64,000 bases of DNA from Limosilactobacillus reuteri (GCF_034259105.1 NZ_CP139478.1:1725001-1789000), one strand, 5' to 3'; shown: positions 36,939 through 46,474, counted from the first letter of the stretch. Notes: generated by a model from the letters alone, not told the origin. Program-made: numbers and translations.

Positions 36939-37802
36939 TTAATTTTCTAGATAATTTAATGGCTTATCAACATTCACCTTTGTTCCTTGATACTTTTTAG
37001 CAATCCATTGTTGAATTTGCTTATTATGGTAAAGCTTGACTAACTTCTTATATTCTTTATTATCACGGTTCTTCTTAGCAGTTGCTAAAACATTAATGTT
37101 ATCCTTCGTGCTTTGATCAACTTTTTCGTGATAAATAGAATCTTTCAACACATTTAAATGACCAGTTAAAGCAATCGTATTACCGATTAATACTAAATCA
37201 GTTGACTTTAATACTCGTGGTCCGGTGGTATCATCAATTTCTTTAAATTGAAGGTTCTTTGGATTAGCCGCAATCTCATTGGTTCCACTTGTTGCCCCAA
37301 AGCCCGGCTTCAATTTTATCAAGCCTGCACTTTGTAAGAGCAAGAGACCACGCGCCGTGTTTGCTGGGTTATTAGCGATCGCAACTGTGGCACCATCTGG
37401 AATGTCTTTAACACTCTTATACTTATCTGAATATAAGCCCATTGGTTCTAAATAGGTAGTTCCAATCGCCGCTAATTGTGCTTTCTTATTTTCCTTATTA
37501 TAAGCTTGCAGATATGACCATGATTGGAAAGCATTTACGTCAATTTCACCACTAGCAGTCGCCCGGTTTAAAGCTACGGGATCAGTAAAGCTCTTGACCT
37601 TAATCTTCAAACCTTCACTTTTGGCCTGTTTACTATTTGCAATGTGTTGCCAAACCTGGACATCTGGGCCAATCGTTCCAACAGTAATCTCATCGTTGCG
37701 GGTAAACCCACCATTAGCGCCCACACTAAGTCCAGCTGCAACTAAAATCACTACTACAATACCAACAATCCACCAGCCGGTATGCTTTTTCTTTCTCATC
37801 AT
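36939..37802 (-). CDS. metQ: Methionine ABC transporter substrate-binding protein (MetQ/NlpA family), orphan
   Basis: MetQ-type proteins bind methionine outside the cell for the MetNI importer. The 287-residue product from ATG 37802 (ribosome site AAGGGG) has an N-terminal membrane segment (about residues 9-27) but no lipobox Cys, so it is probably membrane-anchored. VGTIGPDVQVWQHI, VNAFQSWSYLQAY, GLYSDKYKSVKDIPDGATV and NPANTARGLLLLQ are family motifs. No metN or metI is adjacent. It lies 115 bases after luxS, and a shared Met T-box upstream supports a methionine-cycle role. Confidence 0.88.
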   Translation of the reverse strand: MMRKKKHTGWWIVGIVVVILVAAGLSVGANGGFTRNDEITVGTIGPDVQVWQHIANSKQAKSEGLKIKVKSFTDPVALNRATASGEIDVNAFQSWSYLQAYNKENKKAQLAAIGTTYLEPMGLYSDKYKSVKDIPDGATVAIANNPANTARGLLLLQSAGLIKLKPGFGATSGTNEIAANPKNLQFKEIDDTTGPRVLKSTDLVLIGNTIALTGHLNVLKDSIYHEKVDQSTKDNINVLATAKKNRDNKEYKKLVKLYHNKQIQQWIAKKYQGTKVNVDKPLNYLEN

Positions 37803-37917
37803 AACTACCCCTTTACTTTTGTTTTCGCTATTCGTCATAACTAGTCGCAATAGCCAACGGGATCCGACATGTCGTTATTCTCGAGAAATCCTTAGTCAGC
37901 GTTTACCAAAATTATTA

Positions 37918-38394
37918 TTAGTCAACCACGTGGCGTTCAAATGGCTTATCTGAAATCCCTTCATCAAGAATCTTCTTTGACCATTCCTTAGCAGAGAATA
38001 ATGAATGATCACGGTAGTTACCGCAAGATTCAATCGTTGTTCCCTGAACATCTTCCCACTTAGTCTTGTAGGCAATTTCTTCAAGTGAGGACTTCAAGGC
38101 CTTGGCAACTTCAGTAGTTGAGTGTTCACCCCACGTAATTAAGTGGAAACCAGTCCGGCAGCCAAATGGGGAACAATCAATCACGCCATCCAAACGGTCA
38201 CGAAGCAAGCCAGCAAGTAAGTGTTCAATCGTATGTAAACCAGCAGTTGGAATTGCATTTTCATTTGGTTGGACTAATCGTAAATCATAGTTGCTAATCT
38301 TATCTCCCTTTGCCCCTTCTTCAACGGTAATTAAACGAACGTAAGGTGCCTTAACCTTTGTGTGATCTAATGTAAAACTTTCAACTTTAGCCAT
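37918..38394 (-). CDS. luxS: S-ribosylhomocysteine lyase LuxS
   Basis: LuxS splits S-ribosylhomocysteine to homocysteine and the AI-2 precursor, recycling methyl-donor by-products. The 158-residue product has metal ligands in [13 protein letters not shown] (H-x3-H) and Cys in [11 protein letters not shown], and the [11 protein letters not shown] motif with catalytic Cys. The ribosome site AAAGGAGAG precedes ATG 38394. A T-box leader and a good promoter lie upstream. The gene is intact, but the segment is flanked by two direct IS30 copies. Confidence 0.97.
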   Translation of the reverse strand: MAKVESFTLDHTKVKAPYVRLITVEEGAKGDKISNYDLRLVQPNENAIPTAGLHTIEHLLAGLLRDRLDGVIDCSPFGCRTGFHLITWGEHSTTEVAKALKSSLEEIAYKTKWEDVQGTTIESCGNYRDHSLFSAKEWSKKILDEGISDKPFERHVVD

Positions 38395-38439
38395 AATAAA
38401 TCTCTCCTTTTCTGCCTGATGAGAATGAATCTTGGAACT

Positions 38440-38730
38440 AAAAAATCCCTAGGAACGGCAATCCAACCAATTCCTAGGGACGTTTAATATTCATTAACGT
38501 GATACCACCCTAATTTAGCCTTATCTCACAATAAGACCCGCAAGAAGTACATAAAAATACTCCAGCACGGTAACGGGTGCTAATCGCTTGCTGCTAACAC
38601 GTATGCTCACAGCATCAGTCTGCTCCAAGACCATCTTCATTATTCGTTACCATACTGGTTCTCATCTTTCCTAGCTCTCTGTAATGGCATTAAATAATTA
38701 CTCATCTTTTCTAAGCATTTTCTAATTTAA
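38440..38730 (-). promoter_or_regulatory. T-box riboswitch leader of luxS-metQ, probably methionine-specific
   Basis: The T-box sequence AGGGTGGTATCACG lies at 38511-38498 on the minus strand, followed by a terminator hairpin (TCCCTAGGAA with TTCCTAGGGA, then TTTTTT, 38482-38440). About 200 bases upstream form the specifier stem. An AATAATGA sequence near 38640 offers ATG as specifier codon. Uncharged initiator or elongator tRNA-Met would promote read-through. The specifier assignment is tentative. Confidence 0.85.
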
Positions 38731-38738
38731 TTGTAATT

Positions 38739-38767
38739 ATAATATCCTTATCCTTACTAATTGTCAA
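38739..38767 (-). promoter_or_regulatory. Promoter of the T-box-luxS transcript
   Basis: A perfect -35 box TTGACA (38767-38762), a 17-base spacer and TATTAT (38744-38739). Start of the leader would be near 38732. Confidence 0.8.
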
Positions 38768-38781
38768 CACCTATTTCAAAA

Positions 38782-39468
38782 TTATTCCCGATATAACGTT
38801 CTTAACGTTTTAGCATCATTTTTAGTTATTCCGTTTTTGATGTTTCGTGGGATCATCACACTATGCTCATACTCTGGAGCGTGGGCTAACCCAAGGGCAT
38901 GTCCCAGTTCATGTTGTGCAACCTCACTTCGAAACTCTTTATTAGTATAGTCTAACTGATTAGGGTCCAAAGTTGAGGTTGCCTTATGCAAGGTATTCGT
39001 AGTCGGATCATATTCCGTCCGGGTTGAGCCGAGTTCAGATGTTGTATAGCCAACACCATTGTTTCCCATATTATTTCGTGCTAGATCACCATCAGCCGCA
39101 ATAATATTGGCCTTATCTTCGTTCTTAGTCCAGCGGATATGAACTGCTTTCGTCTTATTCCATTTTTTGACCGCATCACGAAAAGCCCACTTTAATTTTG
39201 GATCAGCAGTTTCCATGTAAATAGTAATATTCTTTTTCTTCCACCTAAATCCTTCAAGCGGTGTCGGTGTATTTTCTGGGATTCTTAGCCGTTCTGCATT
39301 TGGTCGTTGGCCGCCATTAGAAAACTGAAAATCATTACTATCAGAAGAATCCTGACTAAAAAATGATGATTGGAAAGGTTGGGAAGGCGCATCTGCATCA
39401 GCATGGACATGATAATCGCTAATTCCAACCATCCCCGCGACTAAGAGTGCTACTAAAAATCGACGCAT
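38782..39468 (-). CDS. Secreted matrixin-like zinc metalloprotease
   Basis: The 228-residue product has a signal peptide (about residues 1-22), a Ser/Gln-rich linker and a metzincin protease domain. The zinc-binding motif is HELGHALGLAH (H-E-x2-H-x5-H), and the downstream Met-turn candidate is in HSVMIPRN. This matches the M10A/matrixin group found in several lactobacilli. The start (ATGCGTCGA) has a weak GGGATGAT ribosome site. It is 23 bases after a YczE-like membrane protein gene, so they are likely cotranscribed. Substrates are unknown. Confidence 0.85.
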   Translation of the reverse strand: MRRFLVALLVAGMVGISDYHVHADADAPSQPFQSSFFSQDSSDSNDFQFSNGGQRPNAERLRIPENTPTPLEGFRWKKKNITIYMETADPKLKWAFRDAVKKWNKTKAVHIRWTKNEDKANIIAADGDLARNNMGNNGVGYTTSELGSTRTEYDPTTNTLHKATSTLDPNQLDYTNKEFRSEVAQHELGHALGLAHAPEYEHSVMIPRNIKNGITKNDAKTLRTLYRE

Positions 39469-39491
39469 TTAATCATCCCCATTCCATAAAG

Positions 39492-40106
39492 TTAGAAATG
39501 ACAACACGGTTCGAGGCGTTCTTGCCAGAAACTGACAATCCAGTTCTGGGAGAAAAAGCCGATCACCGTTCCAATATTAAAAGCAAAGATTGCATGATTT
39601 TTAAGAGAACATAACAAGATAATGATAATGGGCAAAATAATATTAAAGTACTTCGTGAATTTAAGACTGGCGCGGCGCTTTAAATAGACTGTCAACTTAT
39701 CATGCGGTTGAAAACAACAATCACACTGTTGATAAAGGGCATACCCGGCAAAGGCAATCACTAAGCCAAGCAGGTTAAAACCAAAGCGCAGAAAAATGTT
39801 CATCGTATCAATTCCCCAAAATCGCCATAAGTTCGCAAATAGTTGCATGAAAATACTGTACGGAACTAAAAATGTTAACTTCCAGCCAAATTCTTTAGGA
39901 ACAAATTCGCCAACCAAAAGAATATTAAGGCCAATGACAAATAGCCCCTCTGTAAAAATTGTCTCTGTCATATTCCAGCCCATCATATGCATAATATTGA
40001 CGATAGAAGCTGGCCAGGGCATACTCCCTAAGTTTGTTACAATCGTCATTGAATGACCAATTGAGTTTAAGACAATCGCCAGTGCTAAAAATACATACCG
40101 ACGCAT
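39492..40106 (-). CDS. YczE/YitT-like integral membrane protein
   Basis: A 204-residue protein with about five helices. VLNSIGHSMTIVTNLGSMPW near the N-terminus resembles the glycine/threonine-rich start of YczE-family proteins (DUF6198-like). I chose ATG 40106 behind CGGGATGAT; a longer form starts at 40115. A C-terminal Cys-Cys-His ends the sequence, and a CDCC motif lies near residue 127. Function in the family is unknown. The matrixin-like protease gene follows closely. Confidence 0.75.
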   Translation of the reverse strand: MRRYVFLALAIVLNSIGHSMTIVTNLGSMPWPASIVNIMHMMGWNMTETIFTEGLFVIGLNILLVGEFVPKEFGWKLTFLVPYSIFMQLFANLWRFWGIDTMNIFLRFGFNLLGLVIAFAGYALYQQCDCCFQPHDKLTVYLKRRASLKFTKYFNIILPIIIILLCSLKNHAIFAFNIGTVIGFFSQNWIVSFWQERLEPCCHF

Positions 40107-40202
40107 TTTTATCATCCCGTTTACGCTTATTCTCTATCACAGTATTTTAGCACGCTTATTGATTTCATGCGTTTATCTTGTCCTTAATTTTTGTAAGTAT
40201 GC

Positions 40203-40351
40203 AAAAGAGAGTGGGAAATAACCTCCTCGACAAGGCGGTTGGCTAAGCTAGGACGATGATTAGCACGGCACGAGCTGATTATCGTTCGTACTTAAACTCG
40301 AGCCTTGTGGTTATTTTCCACGTTATCTTTCTATTGTTCATAAAAGTAGTT
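40203..40351 (+). repeat. Dispersed structured repeat, copy 2
   Basis: Plus-strand copy related to 33051-33188 and 60484-60631. Outer arms GAAATAACC/GGTTATTTTC and ACAAGGC/GCCTTGT are kept. It is followed by GTTGAGGCTGAGAGAAAAC and a decayed terminator hairpin (40352-40387, right arm CACCCAGCCCC, weak T-run). No gene reads into it on this strand, so it is not a 3' untranslated region here. Confidence 0.8.
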
Positions 40352-40411
40352 GAGGCTGAGAGAAAACAAAAATTTTCACCCAGCCCCTATTGTTTCAATC
40401 AGTTTTAAATA

Positions 40412-41467
40412 TTAATCGCGTTCAAAGCCATCCATAATAATGTAAGACTTGATTGCTTCACGCTTATCCATTGCTTCATAAGCTTCTTGAATTTGGTCAA
40501 GGTTGAAACTCTTAGTAAAGACCTTACCAGGGTTAATGTCACCATCAAGAACAGCCTTCAACAATACGTCCTTGTCGTAAGTGGTTACTGATGCTGGACC
40601 ACCGCCGACAATAGTGTTGTTGTAGAATGGCACCGTCATGTCCATCTTTGGGGTATGAGGTAAGCCAACCCGACCAACGATGGTACCTGGACGGCCAACT
40701 TTCATGGCAGTATCAGTTGATTGTTCAGTACCAACGCATTCAAGGACAGCATCAGCACCGGCACCGTTAGTGAGTTCCATGATCTTTTGAACCGCTTTGT
40801 CACCACGTTCAGCAACATTGTCAGTAGCACCAAATTCCTTAGCAAGGGCTTGACGGTCAGCATGGCGACTAGTAGAAATGATCTTCTTAGCGCCCCGCAT
40901 CTTAGCAGCAATAATCGCACAAAGGCCAACAGCACCGTCACCCATTACAACAACTGTATCACCCTCACTAACGTTAGCAACTCGTGCAGCATGGTAACCA
41001 GTAGCCATAACATCAGCAAGGGTTAAGAGGAACTTAAGCATTCCTTCACTGTAGTCACTTGGCTTGCCCGGAACTTTAACAAGCGCCCATTGACCGTGTT
41101 GGAACCGAACGTATTGAGCTTGCACACCAGAGCTAAAGTTATCGTTGTGGCTTTGGCAAGAACCATCGAAGCCCGCGCGACAAGCAGCACAGTGCCCACA
41201 TCCATGAGTAAATGGAGCAATCACAAAGTCCCCAGGCTTGACAGTAGTGATATCTTCACCAACTTCTTCAACAATTCAAATTGCTTCATGACCAGAGTTT
41301 TCAGAATCTTTTTCAACCGGATTAATTCCTCGGAAGTTCCATAGGTCAGAACCACAAACACAGGTCCGCATTACCTTAATAATTACGTCATCAGGCTTTT
41401 CAATTGTTGGACGGTCAACATCAACAATCTTCATTTGACCCGCCTTTTCAAAAATAGCTTTTTTCAT
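40412..41467 (-). pseudogene. Zinc-dependent alcohol dehydrogenase, nonsense mutation
   Basis: This is a medium-chain zinc dehydrogenase of about 350 residues. The start ATG 41467 has a strong AAAGGAGG site. The first part carries CVCGSDLW and SGHEAI; a TGA at 41278-41276 follows where family members read GHEAIG, so GGA to TGA is likely. The frame then continues unbroken: IVEEVGEDITTVKPGDF, the structural zinc cysteines CGHCAACRAGFDGSC and the Rossmann motif VVMGDGAVGLCAI, ending FERD at 40412. An internal start at 41224 would lose the catalytic zinc ligands. IS30 copy 2 lies 26 bases upstream and has displaced its promoter. Confidence 0.9.
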
Positions 41468-41493
41468 TGAAACGACCTCCTTTTTTTATTATT

Positions 41494-42564
41494 CGCCGTT
41501 TGTAAAATTAAGTTAGAAAAATAGAAAAGCCATTTGTGGTAGACTTTTGAATACCCCTAAACAAAAGAAAGGAAACCACAAATGACTTACACCCATCTTA
41601 CCACAAACGAGCTGACAATCATCGCCCATTCTTTCGTGCAAAAGCTTAAAGCGTACCGAGTGGCCCAAATGATCAAACGTTGCGCCGAAACCGTTTATCG
41701 CGTTTATCGTTACCTGGAAACCGGTGCCTCAATTGCTGATTATCAAGATCACTATATGCGCAATAAGCAACGTTGTGGCCGAAAACGTACTCAGTTGTCA
41801 CTGGCTGAACTCACTTATATCAACGACAAAATTGCCCAGGGGTGGACGCCTGATACCATTATTGGGCGCGCTGAGCGCCCAATTAGTTGTAACCGGCGAA
41901 CTCTTTACCGGATGTTTGAACGTGGCCAGTTCGGCTTCGATGTCCGTTCCTTGCCGATGCGAGGTAAGCGGCACCCGAATGGCTATGTCGAGCGCCGCGG
42001 GAAGGCTGGCCAATTGGGGCGAAGTATTCACGAGCGTGCCAAGGACTTTCCGCACTATGCCACTGAATTTGGGCACCTTGAAGCTGATACCGTCCAAGGC
42101 AAAAAGCACCAAGGGGTGGTAATGACCCTGACCGAACGCCAATTGAAGGTCGAAATTGTACTCAATGTGCACGAAAAGACGGCTGATGCGATTAACCAAC
42201 ACTTAAGTCAGTGGCTTCGGAAATTCCCGCGGCACTTCTTCAAATCGATTATCTTTGACAACGGAAAAGAATTCGCCGGCTGGCGCGAGATTGCCAATCA
42301 ATTTGACCTTCACACTTACTTTGCCGAGGTTGGTGCTCCCAATCAACGAGGGCTGAACGAAAACAACAACGGTCTTTTACGCCGGGATGGCTTAACGAAA
42401 CAGCTAGATTTCCGCAATCTTCCTGATGAATTGGTAACCCAACTGATGAGTAAGCGAAATAACCTGCCCCGTAAATCACTAGGCTATCGAACTCCATATG
42501 AAGTATTCATATCTTACGTCACTGATGAGCAACTATTTTCTTTCTAACTTAAATTGACATTTCG
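41494..42564 (+). mobile_element. IS30-family insertion sequence, copy 2
   Basis: Same length, ends and orientation as 35395-36465. Its right end (TTTCG) abuts the left inverted repeat of an IS1182-type element and shares its first G. It separates the broken alcohol dehydrogenase from its upstream region. Confidence 0.88.
41582..42547 (+). CDS. IS30-family transposase (copy 2)
   Basis: 321 residues, intact, with the same catalytic Asp-Asp-Glu residues as copy 1 (LEADTVQG, IIFDNGKEF, NENNNG). Differences include Ala-to-Val near residue 17, Asn-to-Lys at about 32 and a Met-to-Ile near the C-terminus. Near-identity of the two copies makes recombination between them plausible. Confidence 0.95.
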   Translation: MTYTHLTTNELTIIAHSFVQKLKAYRVAQMIKRCAETVYRVYRYLETGASIADYQDHYMRNKQRCGRKRTQLSLAELTYINDKIAQGWTPDTIIGRAERPISCNRRTLYRMFERGQFGFDVRSLPMRGKRHPNGYVERRGKAGQLGRSIHERAKDFPHYATEFGHLEADTVQGKKHQGVVMTLTERQLKVEIVLNVHEKTADAINQHLSQWLRKFPRHFFKSIIFDNGKEFAGWREIANQFDLHTYFAEVGAPNQRGLNENNNGLLRRDGLTKQLDFRNLPDELVTQLMSKRNNLPRKSLGYRTPYEVFISYVTDEQLFSF

Positions 42565-44391
42565 AGGCTGGGAAAAAACTCCTAGTCCAAAATAAAAACC
42601 GGATGATGAATTTTTTGAACAATTCATCATCCGGTTTTTATGTACACAGGAAATCGTTCCTGATATGATGTAATTACCACAAAACAACCAAAAGGAGCAA
42701 TTTTCATGTATTAAAATTATACCATAGGACAAACCAAATTCGTACTAAACTATAACTATGATTTACCACAAAATCATATTGCGCGGCTAATTAGTGATTT
42801 TGTCGACTCGATTCCACAAAATGTGCTATTAGAAGATTCAGGAGCGGCTACCGGCCGCCCTTCATCGCATCCAGCAATTATGCTTAAGATTCTCTTGTTT
42901 GCCTACGCACGTCAAACTTATTCTGGAAGAAAGATTGAAATGATGTTGGATGAGAACCTGCCAATGCGTTGGTTAGCTCATGATTATACTTATAGCTACC
43001 ATACCATCAATAACTTTCGACGCAGTCAGCACGCTAGTAAGCTAATTAAACATGCCTTTGTTTACTTTACCATGGCTTTGAAAGATCACGGACTAATTCA
43101 AAATGATGCAGTTTTTATCGATGGGACCAAGGTAGAAGCCGATGCCAATAAATATTCATTTACTTGGCGACGGGCAATTGAAAAGTATCACGCTAAGTTA
43201 AGAGAAAAGACAAGTAAGCTTTATGAGGAACTAGTAGAAAAGCAAGTGGTGCAAGAAATGGCACCGGAGCTGGTTACTTTCGCCGAAGGCATGGAAGTAA
43301 TGGAACAAGAACTGGCGGAGAAAATCACTAAGCTAGATGAAGAGATTAAGCAAGAACCAAAAATCATCAAAGGTGGTTCAGTTAGAAAACGGCGCCGTCG
43401 TTTTCTAAAAAGCTTCGTCACCAATTAAGCAACGAACTAATTCCGCGTGCCAAAAAGTATGAACGTGCTGAAAATATCTTCCAAGGTCGTAATAGCTATT
43501 CCAAAACTGACCACGATGCGACCTTCATGTGTATGAAGGAAGATCCAATGATGAATCGGGAGTTGAAGCCCGGCTATAACCTGCAAATCGCTACCCATAA
43601 GCAATTTGTCTTTGATTACGGGCTGTTTTTAAATCCAACTGACACCAGGACCTTAGTGCCATTCCTTACCCAGTTTCATGCTTTAGATTTCTTTGAACAT
43701 ATCGTCGCCGATGCAGGCTATGGTAGTGAGTACAATTATACAATGATTCTTGATCGGTTTGAAAAGCGGCCGGTTATCCCATACACCACCTATCAAAAGG
43801 AACAGAAACGTAAATTTAAAAACGATCCAACTAAATCACAAAATTGGCAGTATAATGCCGAGGATGATTACTACATCGATCATTTAGGAGTCCGTTTTAG
43901 CTTTTATCGGTATAGTAAGCGAACCGATAAATATGGTTTCGAACGTGATTTCAAACTCTATCGAGCGGATAAGCACCAACTGTCAGTGCAATTGGATGAG
44001 TTGGCAAAAACACCAGGTGGTCGGCAACGCTATATGCAGGTTAACCCAACGTGGAATTATTACAAGGCTAAAGTAAAAGCAACCCTCTCAAGTGACGAAG
44101 GCAAGGCAATTTATCGTCGACGGAAGTTCGACGTTGAGCCAGTCTTTGGTCACATGAAGAGGGATTTTGGCATACGCCGAACTCATCTCCGTGGCCAAGG
44201 GGCTGTGGAAAATGACATTGGGCTAGCCCTGGTGGCATTAAATCTAACGAAATTTGGCCAATCAATTAGTCGATTGAAGACTAATTTCATAAATAATTTA
44301 AAATCCGAACTACGATTTTTGGATCGATCAAAAATCATAGTCCGGATTTTATTGTTAGAGAACCAAGAATTAATAGTTAATTCCCAGCCTC
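42564..44391 (+). mobile_element. IS1182-family element, degraded copy
   Basis: Left inverted repeat GAGGCTGGGAAAAAACT starts at 42564; right repeat ...TTCCCAGCCTC ends at 44391. A strong hairpin lies just inside each end (42590-42640 and 44300-44353). The element is 1828 bp and diverged from the intact copy at 60632-62464; it is richer in GC, so it is a separate lineage rather than a recent duplicate. Confidence 0.82.
42706..44391 (+). pseudogene. IS1182-family transposase, nonsense and frameshift
   Basis: The start ATG 42706 (ribosome site AAAGGAG) is followed by Tyr and then TAA at codon 3, where the intact copy has CAA. The frame continues to about 43418, where one A is missing from an A-run (FLKSFVTN* instead of FLKK-x-R-x-QL). 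It then resumes to the right end with the DDE-type region (IVADAGYGSEYNY, YDVEPVFGHMKRDFGIRR-type motif, here DVEPVFGHMKRDFGIRRTH). The reading frame has no stop inside the element and passes through the right repeat into ISL3 sequence. Confidence 0.88.
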
Positions 44392-45284
44392 ATGACTTAT
44401 TCATCAGTGAAGCTTCAGTCCAGCGGGTCCTTTTGGACCTCGCTGATCAATACAAGCCGAATTTAAACTATCTGCCGGAAACACTATGCATTGATGAATT
44501 TAAATCAATGCGGAGCGCTAAAGGCAAGATGAGTTTTATCGCCGTTGATGGTGATCGAAGTTGCTTATTTGAGCTCCTTGAAGATCGCCGATTACGTAGC
44601 TTATTTAAACATTATCAACAGTTTAAGCGTCGTACTCGTTGCCGAGTGAAATATCTGGTGATGGATATGAACGCTGCTTATGACCAACTAGTTAAAACAG
44701 TTTTTCCTTGTGCTCAAATTATTTATGATCGCTTTCACATTGCCAAACACCTTAATGACACGATGAATCATGTACGAATTCATGTCTTTAACCGTTTGCG
44801 AAAAGGTGGTTCAGCGGAGCAGAAACAAGCTCGTCGTCTTAAACATTATTGGCGGCTATTTCTTCAAGATCGAGAAAATTTAAGTACAAAATTGTATTAC
44901 GAAGGACGTTATTTTAATCGCGTTGTTAATTCCATGATAATCTTAGACTTAATGTTAGGGTATGACCAAGAGTTAAGAGCCACTTATAATTTTATCCAAT
45001 CCTTGAAGCATGCTTATAATCAACGTGATTTTACAACTTTCTTTCAATTACTTAAACTTCGGCCAGACAGTGTTAGCCATTATACAATCCACCGTTGCCA
45101 GGTTTTAGCGCGTTATAAAGAGGGGATTAAGCGTGGCTTTGAGACTAAGTTCTCAAATGGTTGAACCGAAGGGATTAATAATCGAATTAAGACTATCAAA
45201 CGAGTTGCCTGTGGTTATCGTTACTTTACGGCATTTAAAACTCGGATTTATTTAATTATTGGCCACCAAATTCAAGCTAACTAA
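44392..45284 (+). pseudogene. ISL3-family transposase, C-terminal part with nonsense mutation
   Basis: Only the C-terminal two thirds remain: IDEFKSMRSAKGKMSFI (catalytic Asp region), LVMDMNAAYDQLV, DRFHIAKHLNDTMN and YSNG-like FSNG. TGA at 45162-45164 follows SNG where ISL3 transposases have Trp or Pro before TEGINNRIK; TGG to TGA is likely. The remainder (TEGINNRIKTIKRVACGYR) continues in frame to TAA at 45284. The N-terminal part was replaced by the IS1182 element, and the two are joined in frame. Confidence 0.88.
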
Positions 45285-45348
45285 AAAGAACCGTCACGAA
45301 TGACAGTTCTAACTAGACCAATTTAATTGGCGATGATTCATATTTGCG

Positions 45349-45373
45349 TATCAACACTACTTGACGTAGAGCC
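45349..45373 (+). repeat. Right inverted repeat of the ISL3 remnant
   Basis: The sequence TATCAACACTACTTGACGTA followed by GAGCC reads, on the other strand, GGCTC...GTTGATA, the usual ISL3-type end. It marks the right border of the remnant. The left end was not found. Confidence 0.6.
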
Positions 45374-45411
45374 AAAAAAAGTCCAGCCACTCAAATTGAG
45401 TTTGCTGGACC
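45374..45411 (-). terminator. Terminator of the DUF4767-type lipoprotein gene
   Basis: GTCCAGC and GCTGGAC with inner CTCAA/TTGAG form a stem; seven T follow on the minus strand. Confidence 0.85.
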
Positions 45412-45464
45412 ATTATACGCGAAACTAATTTTAGTATAACAAACTAAAGGATCTATTTCCAAGA

Positions 45465-45980
45465 TTATTTAGTAGATTCTGTTGCGATTCGTTCAAAATT
45501 GTTTTCAAGATCCATATTAGTCGTCGGATGACAATCTGGATCACCGTTATTTGATTGGTCAACTAATACAACCGGTTTACCATTATGGAAGGCAAAGAAG
45601 TATGTAATTCGATTTGGCAATGGCGGTTCTGTCCCGTCATGATTATAGATTGCTACAACATTATATTCATAATCACCCTTGCCTGATGGTGCCCAGCCAA
45701 TCAAGCCAGACTGACCTTCTACTAATTCTTTGCTTAAACCATCGGGGTATGTTATTTCTGTTGAAACCTTCAATTCATTTTGACCATCATATTGTTCATA
45801 GGATTGGTGCATTGTTGGTCCCCATTTTTGCATAAACGATGCCAACTGCTCATTCTTTTGATTATTCCACAATGAACTATCGTGGTGCGATTCACTACTG
45901 CTTTGCGTGCTTTAGTTGTCACAACCAGTTAAGGCAACGCCCAAACTAGCAATCGCAAGAACTTCCATTAATTTTTTCAA
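45465..45980 (-). pseudogene. DUF4767-like lipoprotein, stop just after the lipobox
   Basis: A TTG start at 45980 behind GGGGAGGAT gives the signal peptide MKKLMEVLAIASLGVALTGC with lipobox LTGC, then Asp-Asn and TAA at 45914-45912 (CAA to TAA is likely). The same frame continues through a Ser-rich linker into the mature domain (LWNNQKNEQLASFMQKWGP, MHQSYEQYDG), which resembles the DUF4767 domain of lactobacillar lipoproteins, to 45465. Downstream reinitiation would give an unexported domain. Function of the family is unknown. Confidence 0.85.
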
Positions 45981-45999
45981 TTTTATCCTCCCCAAACGT

Positions 46000-46041
46000 A
46001 AATAAAGACCAGAAAGAATGCTTCCCTCTTCTTTCCAGTCT
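46000..46041 (-). terminator. Terminator after the 38-residue gene
   Basis: AGACTGGAAAGAA pairs with TTCTTTCTGGTCT and is followed by TTATTT on the minus strand. Confidence 0.75.
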
Positions 46042-46046
46042 ACCTA

Positions 46047-46163
46047 TTAATCTTCAACTTTTTTAGCGTCGTTCATTGCCTTCATGATAGAAGGATTCTT
46101 TGAATGACAATCCTTGATCATTTGGATATCTTCTTCACTTAATTCAACAGTGTATTTAGCCAT
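46047..46163 (-). CDS. Small conserved-looking protein, 38 residues
   Basis: ATG 46163 follows a GAGGGAAG ribosome site. The peptide begins MAKYTVELSEEDIQMIKDCH and is acidic, probably helical, with a single Cys. A terminator directly follows its stop, which supports real expression. No family recognised. Confidence 0.6.
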   Translation of the reverse strand: MAKYTVELSEEDIQMIKDCHSKNPSIMKAMNDAKKVED

Positions 46164-46296
46164 GATCTTCCCTCACTTTACTTAAAAATTACACCCTTAC
46201 TATATCACATCACAGGAGCAGTGTCTGGCTTAATCAGTAAATTAAGATCATTAATTGACATTCAACTGAGATTTGCTAAGGTTAACGTTGAATTGC

Positions 46297-46388
46297 ATAA
46301 ACGGGGAGCTTGCAGACAGGCTGAGAGGGGACTATGCGTCTCGACCCAATGAACCTGATTTGGATAATGCCAACGTAGGAAGGATTAA
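46297..46388 (+). promoter_or_regulatory. TPP (thiamine pyrophosphate) riboswitch
   Basis: Conserved elements appear in order: ACGGGGAGC, CTGAGAGG, a GACCC turn, TGAACCTGATTTGGATAATG and CCAACGTAGGAAGG. This is the THI-element. It precedes a CytX-type transporter gene and a terminator-like hairpin, so binding of TPP should lower expression. Confidence 0.95.
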
Positions 46389-46396
46389 TAAAGGAC

Positions 46397-46430
46397 GACC
46401 AGGATCAAAGTGATTACTGGTCGCTTTTTA
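46397..46430 (+). terminator. Expression-platform terminator of the TPP riboswitch
   Basis: GACCAG with inner TCA pairs with TGA and CTGGTC, then CGCTTTTT. It lies between the aptamer and the transporter start. Confidence 0.75.
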
Positions 46431-46474
46431 CTTTGCACTATCTTAATCAAATTAAACATAAGGATGGTGGAATT

